Shown: piece by piece, positions 49,295-58,178 of the stretch
Numbering within the stretch: the first letter of the stretch is position 1
Layout of the letters: each line of letters opens with the position of its first letter
Source of the DNA: Trichomonas tenax
Taxonomy: Eukaryota; Parabasalia; Trichomonadida; Trichomonadidae
Direction of reading: 5' to 3'
DNA length: 64,000 bases
Assembly (NCBI GenBank): GCA_023091735.1
Contig: JALKBU010000063.1
Location: 33,598-97,597, forward strand
Translations under genes and position numbers: made by a program
The notes under the pieces: model-generated
Seen by the model: only the letters and a program-made list of their open reading frames with translations
Database searches by the model: none
What the model was told of the DNA's origin: nothing

Positions 49295-51040
49295 TCATAT
49301 CTTTGGAGGCTGGCACGTTGTCTGCTTCAGCACTAAATTGACATGACGTGGCTTTTCGAAAGTTATATCCATTGCAGAAAACTTGAACAAAGAAGGTCGA
49401 GATTCATCGGCTGTTCCTTGGATCGATATTGAGGAATGAACATCCATCTCCATAGGTGCATCATTATTATCTGGTGGAGGAAGCATAAGCATGACTTCTT
49501 TTGCAGCACAGCAATCAGGATTAAGAAACATCTCGTGAATAGCATGACATGTTGCATCTCCTATTGCTCTGTAGTCATGTGGAGTGAATTGAGTTTTTCT
49601 TCGTGGCCCAAAGTCACTTCCACCATAGCTCATCTCTAAAGTGTAAGCAAATAATATGTGGAACTTTCTTCTCAAAACGACTCTCATTGTTCCTTCATAT
49701 TGCTTTTGCTTGAGGAAGCTACACATATCGTGTGAAAAGAGCGGCGTGAATTTCGTCATCAATAACGGGAAAACTCTTTCACATGTGTACAAATCTCGAC
49801 TTTCTTCGTTCTCGAAGCCATACACGAAGCTGTTGCATGCAGCAGTGTGACCATGAAAGTCCAAGAAGAACTGAAGACCGCGCTCTTTATCAAGAACACT
49901 AAGTGTATCTAAAATTGCTGTCGCTGTTGGATGCTTCACTGGATCTGGAGATTGCCATATTCTATTCAAATCATCGCCACACAGTGACGGACGGTAGAAG
50001 CCGCAAATTACACCATCGGGGTTCATCATTGGTACAATCATCCATGAGAATGTTGTGCGAAGGCGATCTGCGATTTGAGAGTTTCCAAACAAGAAGGAAA
50101 GGAATCCTTCCATTGCAAAAGAAGAGTTTGTTTCTCCTGGATGTGTTCTTGCGACAATGATGACAACAGGCTTTTTTTCGTGAGGAATACCGTGAGGAAG
50201 AGTGATTCCAAGTTGAAGTTGTTTCCATTTTCTAAGAATTTTCACCACTGACTCTGAGAACTCTGACACAGAGTCAACATAGATCTGCGGTGGCTCGTGA
50301 GGTTTTCGCTCATGTCCTTGAGTGATTTGGCTTATATCTGTGCACTTTCCGAGATCGGCATCCCAAAATATCGCTGGAACAGGAATATCACCATAAGTAC
50401 GTGTTATTGTTGACACCGACACATATGATGGTAACTTAGACAAGAAATTCTGTAAATCTGTGTATGTATATGGATATGCGTGGGCAAAGTACATTGTGTC
50501 TTTCTGAGTAACAGTGAAATTGAAAGAAAAAGCCCACTCTTGGACCTTAGGGTTCTTCCACTTGAAATAGTTCAAATTTTCACCAATCCTTTGCCATCCG
50601 ATGCCTTTTTTGGCGGCGTTCTCAGAATAGACCGCTGCTTTCGATCCTTTGTAGTGAAGGTTACACGATCGGAAGAAACCAGTAATAACGAATAAATATT
50701 CTCCTGGATCGATTTGTTCTACTTTAAAGAAGAACCATTGCGTAGTATTGTTCTCATTTGGATCAGGAAGAAGGTGTATTTCGTATGATTTTGGCCCGAT
50801 TAAGTAAACTTGGCCTAAATTTCCGCTTTCGAAGTCTCCACTGAACTTCGGACCCGATGAATTGACTGGATTGAACGGATCGTATACTAATTCGTATTGT
50901 TTTCGTAAATCTGCTTGTAAAACATCGTGAATTTCGTAATCTCTCATAGGAGACGTTGGGTGATTGTCGGGCTGCAGCAAGCTGATTGACTTAGCGAGCC
51001 GCACCCTCGGATTGCAAAAAGATGTAGGATAAGAGTTCAT
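49295..51040 (-). CDS. Cytosolic carboxypeptidase (CCP/AGBL, M14 family)
   Basis: 581 residues. An N-terminal beta-sandwich domain typical of CCPs (about 60-200, with TQWFFFKVEQIDPGEYLFVI and YFAHAYPYTYTDLQNFL) precedes the M14 catalytic domain. Zn ligands H300 and E303 are in THPGET, H396 is in DFHGH, and the catalytic glutamate E469 is in LEMSYGG. The MNPDGV and GDDLNR segments are intact, so it should be active. CCPs trim glutamates or tyrosine from tubulin tails, which fits the flagella and axostyle of this cell type (inference). The open frame starts with TTG at 51058. The first ATG is 51040, with two motif copies at 51078-51107 upstream. Confidence 0.92.
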   Translation of the reverse strand: MNSYPTSFCNPRVRLAKSISLLQPDNHPTSPMRDYEIHDVLQADLRKQYELVYDPFNPVNSSGPKFSGDFESGNLGQVYLIGPKSYEIHLLPDPNENNTTQWFFFKVEQIDPGEYLFVITGFFRSCNLHYKGSKAAVYSENAAKKGIGWQRIGENLNYFKWKNPKVQEWAFSFNFTVTQKDTMYFAHAYPYTYTDLQNFLSKLPSYVSVSTITRTYGDIPVPAIFWDADLGKCTDISQITQGHERKPHEPPQIYVDSVSEFSESVVKILRKWKQLQLGITLPHGIPHEKKPVVIIVARTHPGETNSSFAMEGFLSFLFGNSQIADRLRTTFSWMIVPMMNPDGVICGFYRPSLCGDDLNRIWQSPDPVKHPTATAILDTLSVLDKERGLQFFLDFHGHTAACNSFVYGFENEESRDLYTCERVFPLLMTKFTPLFSHDMCSFLKQKQYEGTMRVVLRRKFHILFAYTLEMSYGGSDFGPRRKTQFTPHDYRAIGDATCHAIHEMFLNPDCCAAKEVMLMLPPPDNNDAPMEMDVHSSISIQGTADESRPSLFKFSAMDITFEKPRHVNLVLKQTTCQPPKI

Positions 51041-51077
51041 TGAGAAATAATGTAACAAAAATATGCTTTGTAAATTA

Positions 51078-51107
51078 CTTACATGTCAAACATTTATTTA
51101 CATGACA
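51078..51107 (-). promoter_or_regulatory. Tandem TGACATGTAAA-type motifs in a divergent promoter
   Basis: On the - strand TGACATGTAAG (51078-51088) and TGTCATGTAAA (51097-51107) lie 38 and 57 bp before the ATG of the carboxypeptidase gene. The 100-bp gap also has to serve the ankyrin gene on the other strand. Confidence 0.5.
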
Positions 51108-51140
51108 AAGATAACACAGATTAGCTTGGCAAAATTTTAA

Positions 51141-52106
51141 ATGTTTACATATCAAACACAACTCGAGATTTTTGAGCAGATAAAGAACGGAACATTTGAT
51201 GTCAAGACTACGGATAATCACACTTTGAAAGAATTGACATTTGATGCTGAATTTGGAAGCAAATATCACTCGATTTTTTTTAATTATCCAAAAATACAAC
51301 ATGTGGCTGCATTTTATGGGCAGACACAAATTCTTCAGAAATTGTGCATTCATAGAACTGATGGTAATCTCGCATTATTTGAAACAAATAATATCGGTTT
51401 ACCACCTCTTCTTTTTGCAGCGGCTGGTGGAAATCTCGGAACAGTGATGATGATTAATGATATAACAGGCAATGCAGATGTTATCGACAAAGCGAATCGT
51501 TCAATTGTTCATTATGCTTGCCAATATGGCCATGTCAACATACTGAATTGGGCATACTCCAAGGGTGCACATTTTAATGATGATTCACGTGACGGATGTC
51601 CTATTCACATTGCATGTTTTAATCAGCATTTTGACGTGATTGAATACCTTTGCCAGAGAGGCGTTGATGTAAATCAAACGTGTAAAAGGACAGATAGAAT
51701 ATTCACGCCATTTGAAATTGCTTTCAAACTTATCCCAGAAGCTCTTCCTCTTCTTAAGCAAGCAGGAGCTGATATGTACGTAACGAATCTTGGCTGGCAG
51801 ATTATGTTCATTTGCGTTCAACAAAACAACATTAATTTAGTTAATTTATTATTGAATACCGGCTATGATCCAAACAGCACAGATTCTCTTGGATGGACAC
51901 CACTACATCTTGCTTGTTCACTCTTCCATCGTGAAATAATTGTGCTTCTATTAAATCGTGGCGCAAACCCATTACTTCAAACAAAGGAAGGTGCCACTGC
52001 ATTTCTCCTCGCGAAAAATCATTGTATAACTGAAGAGGACACAAGAATTCTTAACTTCCTCAACAGCAAAATTGAAGAGTTCAGACAGCAAGATGATATG
52101 ATTTAA
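51141..52106 (+). CDS. Ankyrin-repeat protein
   Basis: 321 residues, ankyrin repeats through most of the length: KIQHVAAFYGQTQILQKL, GLPPLLFAAAGGNLGTVMMI, SIVHYACQYGHVNILNWA, CPIHIACFNQHFDVIEYL, GWTPLHLACSLFHREIIVLL and a degenerate last one. It is a protein-binding scaffold. Trichomonads have very many such genes, so no specific role can be given. The ATG at 51141 overlaps TTTACATATCA, a weak version of the promoter motif. No later Met would keep the first repeats, so this start is used. Confidence 0.88.
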   Translation: MFTYQTQLEIFEQIKNGTFDVKTTDNHTLKELTFDAEFGSKYHSIFFNYPKIQHVAAFYGQTQILQKLCIHRTDGNLALFETNNIGLPPLLFAAAGGNLGTVMMINDITGNADVIDKANRSIVHYACQYGHVNILNWAYSKGAHFNDDSRDGCPIHIACFNQHFDVIEYLCQRGVDVNQTCKRTDRIFTPFEIAFKLIPEALPLLKQAGADMYVTNLGWQIMFICVQQNNINLVNLLLNTGYDPNSTDSLGWTPLHLACSLFHREIIVLLLNRGANPLLQTKEGATAFLLAKNHCITEEDTRILNFLNSKIEEFRQQDDMI

Positions 52107-52509
52107 TTTTATTGCTTTGTTACTGATATAAAGCGTGTGTTTGTAAGCTAAAAATCAAAATATAGGAGTGAGCATTTAATAGCTATTTAAAACCAATAAT
52201 TAAAACAGTTCCAGAAATGAAAAATATCCCCATTTCCATTTTTGACACGTAAATATTATACAAATCAAAAATGTAAATAATGTGATTTTTAGTTAAGATA
52301 TATTTGGAAAAGTGAAACTATGAGCATATGGTGATATAATCAATAAAAAAAAACAAATAGTGCAATAATATTGCTGATTATTACGAAATAAAAGCCCAAG
52401 AGCTTTATGGAAATGTTAGGCATAGTATCGATAAACAAATTATAGAATTAAATGTCGATGTGATTCCTACAATTTTTTTTCCTAACCGCTTCATCTCACA
52501 TAAAAAATA
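52107..52509. other. Leader region of the 37-residue membrane protein gene
   Basis: TGACACGTAAA at 52243-52253. A 24-mer at 52297-52320 is repeated at 4516-4539. TCATCTCACATAAAAAATA lies immediately before the ATG. No other gene is seen. Confidence 0.5.
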
Positions 52510-52623
52510 ATGGACGCTGCAGACGTTGTCGCTATCGTTGTTGGTGTTGGCCTTCTCGTCGTTATCGGACTTGCCGGCCTTGGCTGGTATCTCCGCAAGG
52601 ATACAACAAAGGGAACAAACTAA
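52510..52623 (+). CDS. 37-residue single-pass membrane microprotein
   Basis: An ATG at 52510 with a TCATCTCACATAAAAAATA leader opens a 37-codon frame ending in TAA at 52621. The protein is a short acidic start (MDAADVV), one long hydrophobic helix with several small-residue (Gly/Ala) positions that could pack against another helix (GVGLLVVIGLAGLGWYL), and a basic-polar tail (RKDTTKGTN). Codons are strongly C-ended (GTC, CTC, GGC, ATC, CGC), unlike the AT-rich surroundings and like the style of highly expressed trichomonad genes. Topology by the positive-inside rule is N-out/C-in. It may be a small subunit of a membrane complex (compare the size of OST4, about 36 residues), but sequence similarity to any such subunit is not evident. 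The family is not recognised. Confidence 0.75.
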   Translation: MDAADVVAIVVGVGLLVVIGLAGLGWYLRKDTTKGTN

Positions 52624-53005
52624 GCTTTGCTTTTGTCTAAACAATCCCTATTTCTTACTTTTTAAACAATAGAAGCTATTTACATACAATCTCAAGAAAT
52701 ACTAATACTCAAATATTGCATATCCTTTACTATTTCTCTTAGATTTACTTTAGTCAATATCAGACTGAACTAATCTAACAATTATTTCCAAACTTTTTGG
52801 AATATATTCATCCCAACTTTAATTTTTCTATGTCGAGAGTTGGTGTTGATGAATATTTGGTTATATAATATCGATATGAACAAAAACGCATGTAACCATG
52901 ACATTTTATCAATAATTGATTTATACATATATACAAAAATGAATTAAAACAAAATAAGAGAAATGAAAATAATATTATATTATATTGAGAGTGAAACTTA
53001 ATATA
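52624..53005. other. Intergenic, nothing identified
   Basis: AT-rich 3' flanks of two convergent genes. Confidence 0.5.
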
Positions 53006-53656
53006 TTATTGTGGTGGACGAAGCTCTGTGTTGAGAACTTCAACAATCTGGCAGTTTTTAAGTTGGGGAGGCTTCCAAGATTTGGAGGGCAAATATTCAA
53101 ATATATTGCAAGAAGTCTGCTCTCTTTCATATTGTATCGATACAAGTGGGAAGGGAGTATCAAGGAAGGATGTTTTTGAGTTATTTTTATGCGAAGAATT
53201 TTCTTTGAATGGGAGATTAATCGTTTCTTCGGTAGCAACAACGCGAGGATTCTCCAGTATATATCTGTATAATTCGGAAATTTCAGGAATTTCGAATGTT
53301 GAATAATTTTTTGCATTCTGTGCTCCAATATATTTGTCTAAGTGTTGCCCCTGAATCTCTCTCCATCCCTCAGTCATCAATTTGTTTTTAAATCGTGAAT
53401 TTTTAATAAATTCCGGAAAAATCGCCTGATGGAAGCCAATAATATTTTTAAGTACAATAATACCGACGGATCTAAGCAGTGGAATCGGAAAATATATGGA
53501 ATCATTAATGAATTTCACAAGAAATTTGATATCTTCGCCCATTGTTGTCAATTCGCGATTCTGTGTCTGTTTTTGTCTTAAATTCTGGAAGTGTCCTCTA
53601 ACGATTTGCTTGATTTTCTCTAATTCAGGGTGCTGCAGGGAAATTCCATATTCCAT
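53006..53656 (-). CDS. Unrecognised 216-residue protein
   Basis: The ATG at 53656 opens a clean frame with protein-like composition. The N-terminal half is helical (ELEKIKQIVRGHFQNLRQKQ, then ISELYRYILENPRV further on). The C-terminal third is Ser/Asn/Lys-rich and ends in LRPPQ. There is no signal peptide, membrane helix or known catalytic motif. It starts 49 bp from the Rab gene on the opposite strand and so shares its promoter region. Likely a real gene, function unknown. Confidence 0.6.
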   Translation of the reverse strand: MEYGISLQHPELEKIKQIVRGHFQNLRQKQTQNRELTTMGEDIKFLVKFINDSIYFPIPLLRSVGIIVLKNIIGFHQAIFPEFIKNSRFKNKLMTEGWREIQGQHLDKYIGAQNAKNYSTFEIPEISELYRYILENPRVVATEETINLPFKENSSHKNNSKTSFLDTPFPLVSIQYEREQTSCNIFEYLPSKSWKPPQLKNCQIVEVLNTELRPPQ

Positions 53657-53705
53657 ATTTTTGTCACTTTTATCGCCATAAGTGCAACGATTATTGTAAA
53701 CTCAA
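53657..53705. promoter_or_regulatory. 49-bp bidirectional promoter region
   Basis: Only 49 bases separate the ATG codons of the divergent genes at 53656 (-) and 53706 (+). The interval contains TTGTCACTTTTATCG (initiator-like, + strand, about 53671) and no copy of the TGACATGTAAA motif. Confidence 0.5.
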
Positions 53706-54281
53706 ATGTATGGCATGAGTTCCAGCGAAGCCAATTCGCACAAAGTCGTGATGCTGGGAGCTTCCGGCGTCGGTAAGACATCCGTCGTCTTGCAGCTCCA
53801 AGAGAAAGTTTTCAAGAAAATGGTGCAGCCAACAGTTGGCTCAGGTGTGATTTCGAAGGATATACAAACACCTAAGGGCCCTGTTACTCTCCGCATATGG
53901 GATACAGCGGGGGAAGAGAGATATAGATCATTTACAGGTCTTTATTCACAGAATGCTGTCGCATGCTGCATTGTTTTCGACGTGACGGATTTGGAAACGT
54001 TTGATACCATTGATGAATGGGTTGGCCTCTTTAGGCAGAACTCGCAGCCAAATGCTATCATTTATCTCGCAGGAAATAAGTGTGATTTGATTGATGAGCG
54101 TCAAGTGACATATGACAAAGCACAAAATTACGCAATGGACCACAACATGAAATATTACGAAGTTTCTGCTAAAACAGGACAAAATATTGAACTTTTGTTC
54201 AAAGATCTTGCAAACCAACTCGGTCCTGCAAACCAGAATGTCCCAACTCCTCAAGTCAATGATGGTGGTGCTTGCTGTTAA
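53706..54281 (+). CDS. Rab-family small GTPase (Rab5/Rab21 group)
   Basis: 191 residues. P-loop GASGVGKTS at 18-26, effector region QPTVGSG, switch II WDTAGEERYRS, NKCD, the SAK motif and a C-terminal CC for prenylation. It is likely to act in early endocytic traffic. The ATG at 53706 is the first Met; Met4 is 9 bases further on. All GTPase motifs are intact. Confidence 0.92.
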   Translation: MYGMSSSEANSHKVVMLGASGVGKTSVVLQLQEKVFKKMVQPTVGSGVISKDIQTPKGPVTLRIWDTAGEERYRSFTGLYSQNAVACCIVFDVTDLETFDTIDEWVGLFRQNSQPNAIIYLAGNKCDLIDERQVTYDKAQNYAMDHNMKYYEVSAKTGQNIELLFKDLANQLGPANQNVPTPQVNDGGACC

Positions 54282-54528
54282 TTGATTACATCAATTATAC
54301 TCCGAAATCTATGTTAATAATATAAAACTAATTTTGACCTATCATTCTTATACACATTTGCTACTTTTTTCACAGGCCCTTGAAATGAATCTATATGAGA
54401 ATATATTAATTCGATATTTCAATTTCAGACAAATCCTATTTTTGGACATAGATTATATATCACCATGAAGTTGTATTTAAAAAGCAATATGAGCTATTCT
54501 CATTGGGCATTCTTAACAAGATATTCCA

Positions 54529-54815
54529 GATGATGCAAACAACAAAGTCGAGAAGAAGGTAACAAGGACTGGTACATCACTGGCTGCACCATTAATTCCT
54601 GGAGCAGCAGCTTTAATATCACAATATTTCCAAGAAGGATATTACCAGATAACCATAAAAGAAACAGGTTTATCTTTCATTCCAACATCCAAATTATTGA
54701 AACTTGCTTTAATGCATCTATAGAGCTCGGCTTCTGGATTTATCAATTGGTTTTAATATTCCAAAACTGGATTCTAAACTTCAAATCAATGAAGCCATCA
54801 ATCCTTATATTTGAA
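54529..54815 (+). pseudogene. Subtilisin (S8) peptidase relic, C-terminal part
   Basis: One frame from about 54529 to TAG 54721 reads TGTSLAAPLIPGAAALISQY and FQEGYY, which is the catalytic-serine block of subtilisin-like peptidases (GTSMAxP, AG.AALI.QYF). It continues to SKLLKLALMHL, where the family has a KA.L...A segment. After the stop the family pattern goes on in other frames (SASGFINW, then FNIPKLDSKLQINEAINPYI). Asp and His blocks are missing upstream. Trichomonads have a known family of such surface or secreted proteases. This is a dead fragment. Confidence 0.75.
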
Positions 54816-54941
54816 ATTTTGGGAAATCAAATTTATATTTCCCGCTCAAATCCGCTGATTTTGGTTCAGCACTCTTCTATATCCTATACCTTTGCTATTG
54901 ATTTGTAAAAATACACTTCATTTTAAATTTATTTTTCGCAA

Positions 54942-55047
54942 AAAAAGTAACGAGTCCTCTCAATTCGCACACAATATTTTTCACTTTTGACTGCGAAGGG
55001 AATCAATTTATTCGGAAAAAATGACGTGCGATTAGCGCGTTACTTTT
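54942..55047. repeat. Short imperfect inverted repeat
   Basis: AAAAAGTAACGAG (from 54942) and the complement of CGCGTTACTTTTT (about 55037-55047) pair, with TCGCAC/GTGCGA inside (about 54965 and 55026). It is a roughly 106-bp foldback next to the subtilisin relic. It could be a small MITE. Confidence 0.4.
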
Positions 55048-55471
55048 TAGGAATAATTCAATTCTAGGAAAAGTGTATCAACTCTGGGGGTCAGAACCAG
55101 ATCAAACATGTATGGGCAAATATAACTCTTGTGTGATGCCATACATAGTTGTAGTGTTAAACATATATAATATCGTTTCATATTTTTCATTAACAATTTG
55201 ATATCACCTTATTATTGAGTTATCCATTTTGGTCAATGGCTTTCAAAATGTGTCACCTTTTCCAAGAATTTTTGATTTTACGCATATTTGACCGAGTCTG
55301 TTCAGGAAGGGAAACTCGACGGTTAGTCATTTTAAAAGAATCAAATATAATCAAAATGATAAGCGCAAGACTTAAAGTCTTTGTAGATGTGATTTCACCT
55401 TAAAACCGAACTTTATATGAAATCATGAATATTCTGTGCAATTTTCATTATTTTTGTAGTAGATCAAATTT

Positions 55472-56748
55472 ATATAGGGTGTCGAGAAAATACTTTATCA
55501 TCTCAAGATAGACAAGTCATAACAAAAAAAAAAATAAAAACAGATATAGAATCTCCAGCGATGATAGCCCCAATCATTTTTAATATCTTTGCATGTTCTT
55601 TGGATATTGGTGAGAAAGACTCAATAAAATGTTTCCGACAAAATTTGCAAATTTTTCCATCTCGTAAAATTTTAAACTTGATGCTGAGGACTGAATATGC
55701 ATCATTCTGGATTTTTTTTCAAGATGGATTACAACAATGAAGTTGCGTGTAACTTTATCTAGTGAAGTTTTGGTGAAGATAAATGTAAGTAGGTATTTGA
55801 GATTGATTTTTGAAATTTTTCATTTTCGATGATTTTTCTCAAGATATCTACATTTTGTTTTTATGCTTTCTAGGATCTAATCCAAATTGCAAACATTTGA
55901 TTTCTTCCTATATGGAATGTTTGAAGCACATATTATTTAACTTCCGGCCTCTCTTAATGATATTTACAATTGATGTCCTTCTAGACATCAAAATATCGAA
56001 GATAGGAGTTTTTCGCGGAAAAATTTTGTAATTGCGTAATGGGTGGCTAAGCCCATTTCGTTCATTAAAAGTATGTAATTATCAATTACGACACATGGTT
56101 GTTGATGAATGAAATGAGACCGAAGTAGGAAGGAATTAAAGTACATCAGAATATGACAAAAGTTGAGCAAATGTTTTAGAACTGAAAAAATGAGCATGCG
56201 GCACCCATCGTAATTTTGCCATGTTCAGATGGATCATAATGCATTAATGACACACAGGTTAGCAGATATTGGGTGCGATTGTGCCTTTTATCATCTGCAT
56301 AGAACAAAATTGCTGAACATGACTGATATAGAAATCTATGCACAACATTCCAAAAATTCTTGATTTTGATATAAAATTTCGCACGCATGGATCTTACTTT
56401 GGCCAACTTAATGGTTGCGATAGAGAATGATACGAAAATCTATGGTGTAGTCTTGCTCGAAGAGTACTTAAATATTTCTATGCTATTTTCTCATAATCTA
56501 TCAAAGTTGGCCTGACAAAAGACCAAATATTGCAAATCCATTAAAAAATGATCTAAACGTACGGAAATTTTAAACGAATTTTGGTCTCGGAGCTAAAAAA
56601 CGGGTTATAACTCAATGCAGGTGTTACATATAGGTATGATATTAAAAATGAAGGAGGTTATCATCGGCAAAGATTTTTATATGTGCTCAGCTTGTTCCCA
56701 TCTATCTCCTAACTTGAGATGCTAAAGTATTTTCTCGACACCCTATAT
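55472..56748. mobile_element. Mariner-like (Tc1/mariner) element, transposase decayed
   Basis: Bases 55472-55511 and 56709-56748 are a 40-bp inverted repeat with two mismatches. The ends read TATAGGGTGTCGAGAAAATA and continue into CTTTATCATCTCAAG. TA dinucleotides flank the GGGTGTCG ends on both sides, matching TA target-site duplication. The element is about 1.27 kb, the size of mariners, and a mariner family is known in trichomonads. The interior has only short ORFs on both strands (55810-56031 +, 55988-56197 -, 56176-56406 -). I could not find a D,D,D catalytic triad or an intact helix-turn-helix, so it is non-autonomous. Confidence 0.8.
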
Positions 56749-57093
56749 TACATATAATAATTCATTATTAAAGGATTTCTTATGGATGGTACATATAAGC
56801 ATGTAAAGTATATCAAGCTGAGTGTGTATTTCCGTGTTTTGATTGCATTTAAAATTTCGATATTATTTACAGCAAGATTGGTAATTTCTTTTTCCTCGAC
56901 CCCCGTTCATAAATTACTTGGGTGGGACACCTGGAGCTACATCCCAAAGATTGGGGACTGTTTCCTGAAAGAAGGGGAGTTACCCTCCTTTTCTACAGGC
57001 TATTTTATCGACTTTATAGAAATCATTTGACAAATAAATGCTATGTAAATTTTTATTTGACATGTAAAAAAGCTTGTGTCTCAAATATTAAAA
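56749..57093. other. Intergenic with promoter motif
   Basis: Perfect TGACATGTAAA at 57058-57068, 26 bp before the next ATG. The ORF 56782-57030 is not supported. Confidence 0.5.
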
Positions 57094-57807
57094 ATGAGCA
57101 CAGAACCCAACGAAGTGAAAGCTGAGGTTCCGGAGCAAGTTGAAGAAAAGAAGCTTACTAAGGCAGAGAGAAAGAAATTAAATCGCAAAACAAAGAAACA
57201 AAGAATAGAAGAAGCTGCACATCGTGTAAAAGAGCCATATGTTAGAAACAAGTTCCTCATCGAACACGAAGCAAAGATGAAAGCTCAGATGAAGGCGATG
57301 GAGGAAGAAAAACTTAGAAAGGAACAAGAAAGAATGATCGCACAAGCTGAAAAAGAAGCAGCTGATAGAAAACTCGCTAAAGAGAAGGCTCTTGCTGACA
57401 AAACACTCACACGCGATGAGGAATCAGGCTTAACTTACCGCCAAATCGTTTGCGAAGCTATCGCTGCAAGAATGCAGGAGGAAACTCCACTAGTTAGCAT
57501 GAACGCTATATTGGCATACTTTTTCGACTACTTCAAATTTGGCGATCATCCAAAATATAAGCAGTTGCTCAAGGACACAGTAAAGCAGCTTGTTAAGGAG
57601 GGAATTCTTAGAAATAAGCGTGATTCTTATGGATTTGATAAGAAGCACATGGATCTTAAGCCAGAATTCTTGCCAATCAGAGACCTTGTTGTTCGTGAGA
57701 AGAAGGAAGAACAGCCAAAGACTGAACAAAAGACAGAGGAAAAGGCTGAAGAGAAAACTGAAGAAAAAGTCGAAGAAAAGACTGAGGAAAAGAAGGATGT
57801 TGAATAA
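57094..57807 (+). CDS. Histone-H1-type winged-helix protein with charged coil
   Basis: 237 residues. N-terminal half: Lys/Glu/Arg-rich helix with a KKLNRKTKKQR basic patch (about 20-105). Residues 112-182 fit the linker-histone/winged-helix pattern: TYRQIVCEAIAARMQEETPL, VSMNAILAYFFDYF, YKQLLKDTVKQLVKEGILRN, DSYGF (compare the H1 globular order with KxLVKKGxL and a terminal GSF). The tail is a KTEE repeat, acidic overall, instead of the Lys-rich H1 tail. A chromatin or RNA-binding role is likely. Whether it is a true linker histone is open. The frame is open from a GTG at 57076; the true ATG is 57094, 26 bp after TGACATGTAAA. Confidence 0.65.
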   Translation: MSTEPNEVKAEVPEQVEEKKLTKAERKKLNRKTKKQRIEEAAHRVKEPYVRNKFLIEHEAKMKAQMKAMEEEKLRKEQERMIAQAEKEAADRKLAKEKALADKTLTRDEESGLTYRQIVCEAIAARMQEETPLVSMNAILAYFFDYFKFGDHPKYKQLLKDTVKQLVKEGILRNKRDSYGFDKKHMDLKPEFLPIRDLVVREKKEEQPKTEQKTEEKAEEKTEEKVEEKTEEKKDVE

Positions 57808-57932
57808 AATATATAGAGTGTATCATAAAAACACCGCTATATTTGTCTCCGCATGATTGTAGTTCATTATTATTAATTCTTTGAGTTGATTCTATTGCTA
57901 ATATATTCTAATACAGACAATAAAGATGTATT

Positions 57933-58004
57933 TCGGTCATAGTGTAATGGTTATCATGTAAGATTGTCGTTCTTTTGATCCGGGTTCGATTCCCGATGAC
58001 CGAG
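57933..58004 (+). tRNA. tRNA-Asp (GUC)
   Basis: Cloverleaf by hand. The acceptor stem TCGGTCA (57933-57939) pairs perfectly with TGACCGA (57997-58003), with G58004 as discriminator. The anticodon loop TTGTCGT has GTC at 57966-57968. The T loop TTCGATT is in a GGGTTCGATTCC B box, and an A-box-like TAGTGTAATGG is in the D arm. Small deviations: T-T at the top of the anticodon stem and C-A at the base of the T stem. A T-rich Pol III terminator follows directly (CTTTTTATTTTTTTT). No intron. It sits between two convergent protein genes. Confidence 0.95.
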
Positions 58005-58019
58005 CTTTTTATTTTTTTT
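58005..58019 (+). terminator. Pol III terminator of tRNA-Asp
   Basis: CTTTTTATTTTTTTT immediately after the discriminator base, a typical oligo-T stop for RNA polymerase III. Confidence 0.8.
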
Positions 58020-58178
58020 GTTATTTTCAAACTTGATATGAAAGAATAGATTAAAGTATATGCAAATAAAAGATCAGATAATTGAAGTTTTGCAATAAAA
58101 GCTGTATAAAGGCAAAATCTATTTTTAATATCTAATTTTTTCATAGCATAAAACAAAAAATTATAAAAATATAACAAA

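Noticed and set aside
52405..52644. 79-codon - strand ORF over the microprotein
   Set aside because: Its Cys/Ser content mirrors the C-rich codons of the opposite frame and it lacks an initiator, so it is a shadow.
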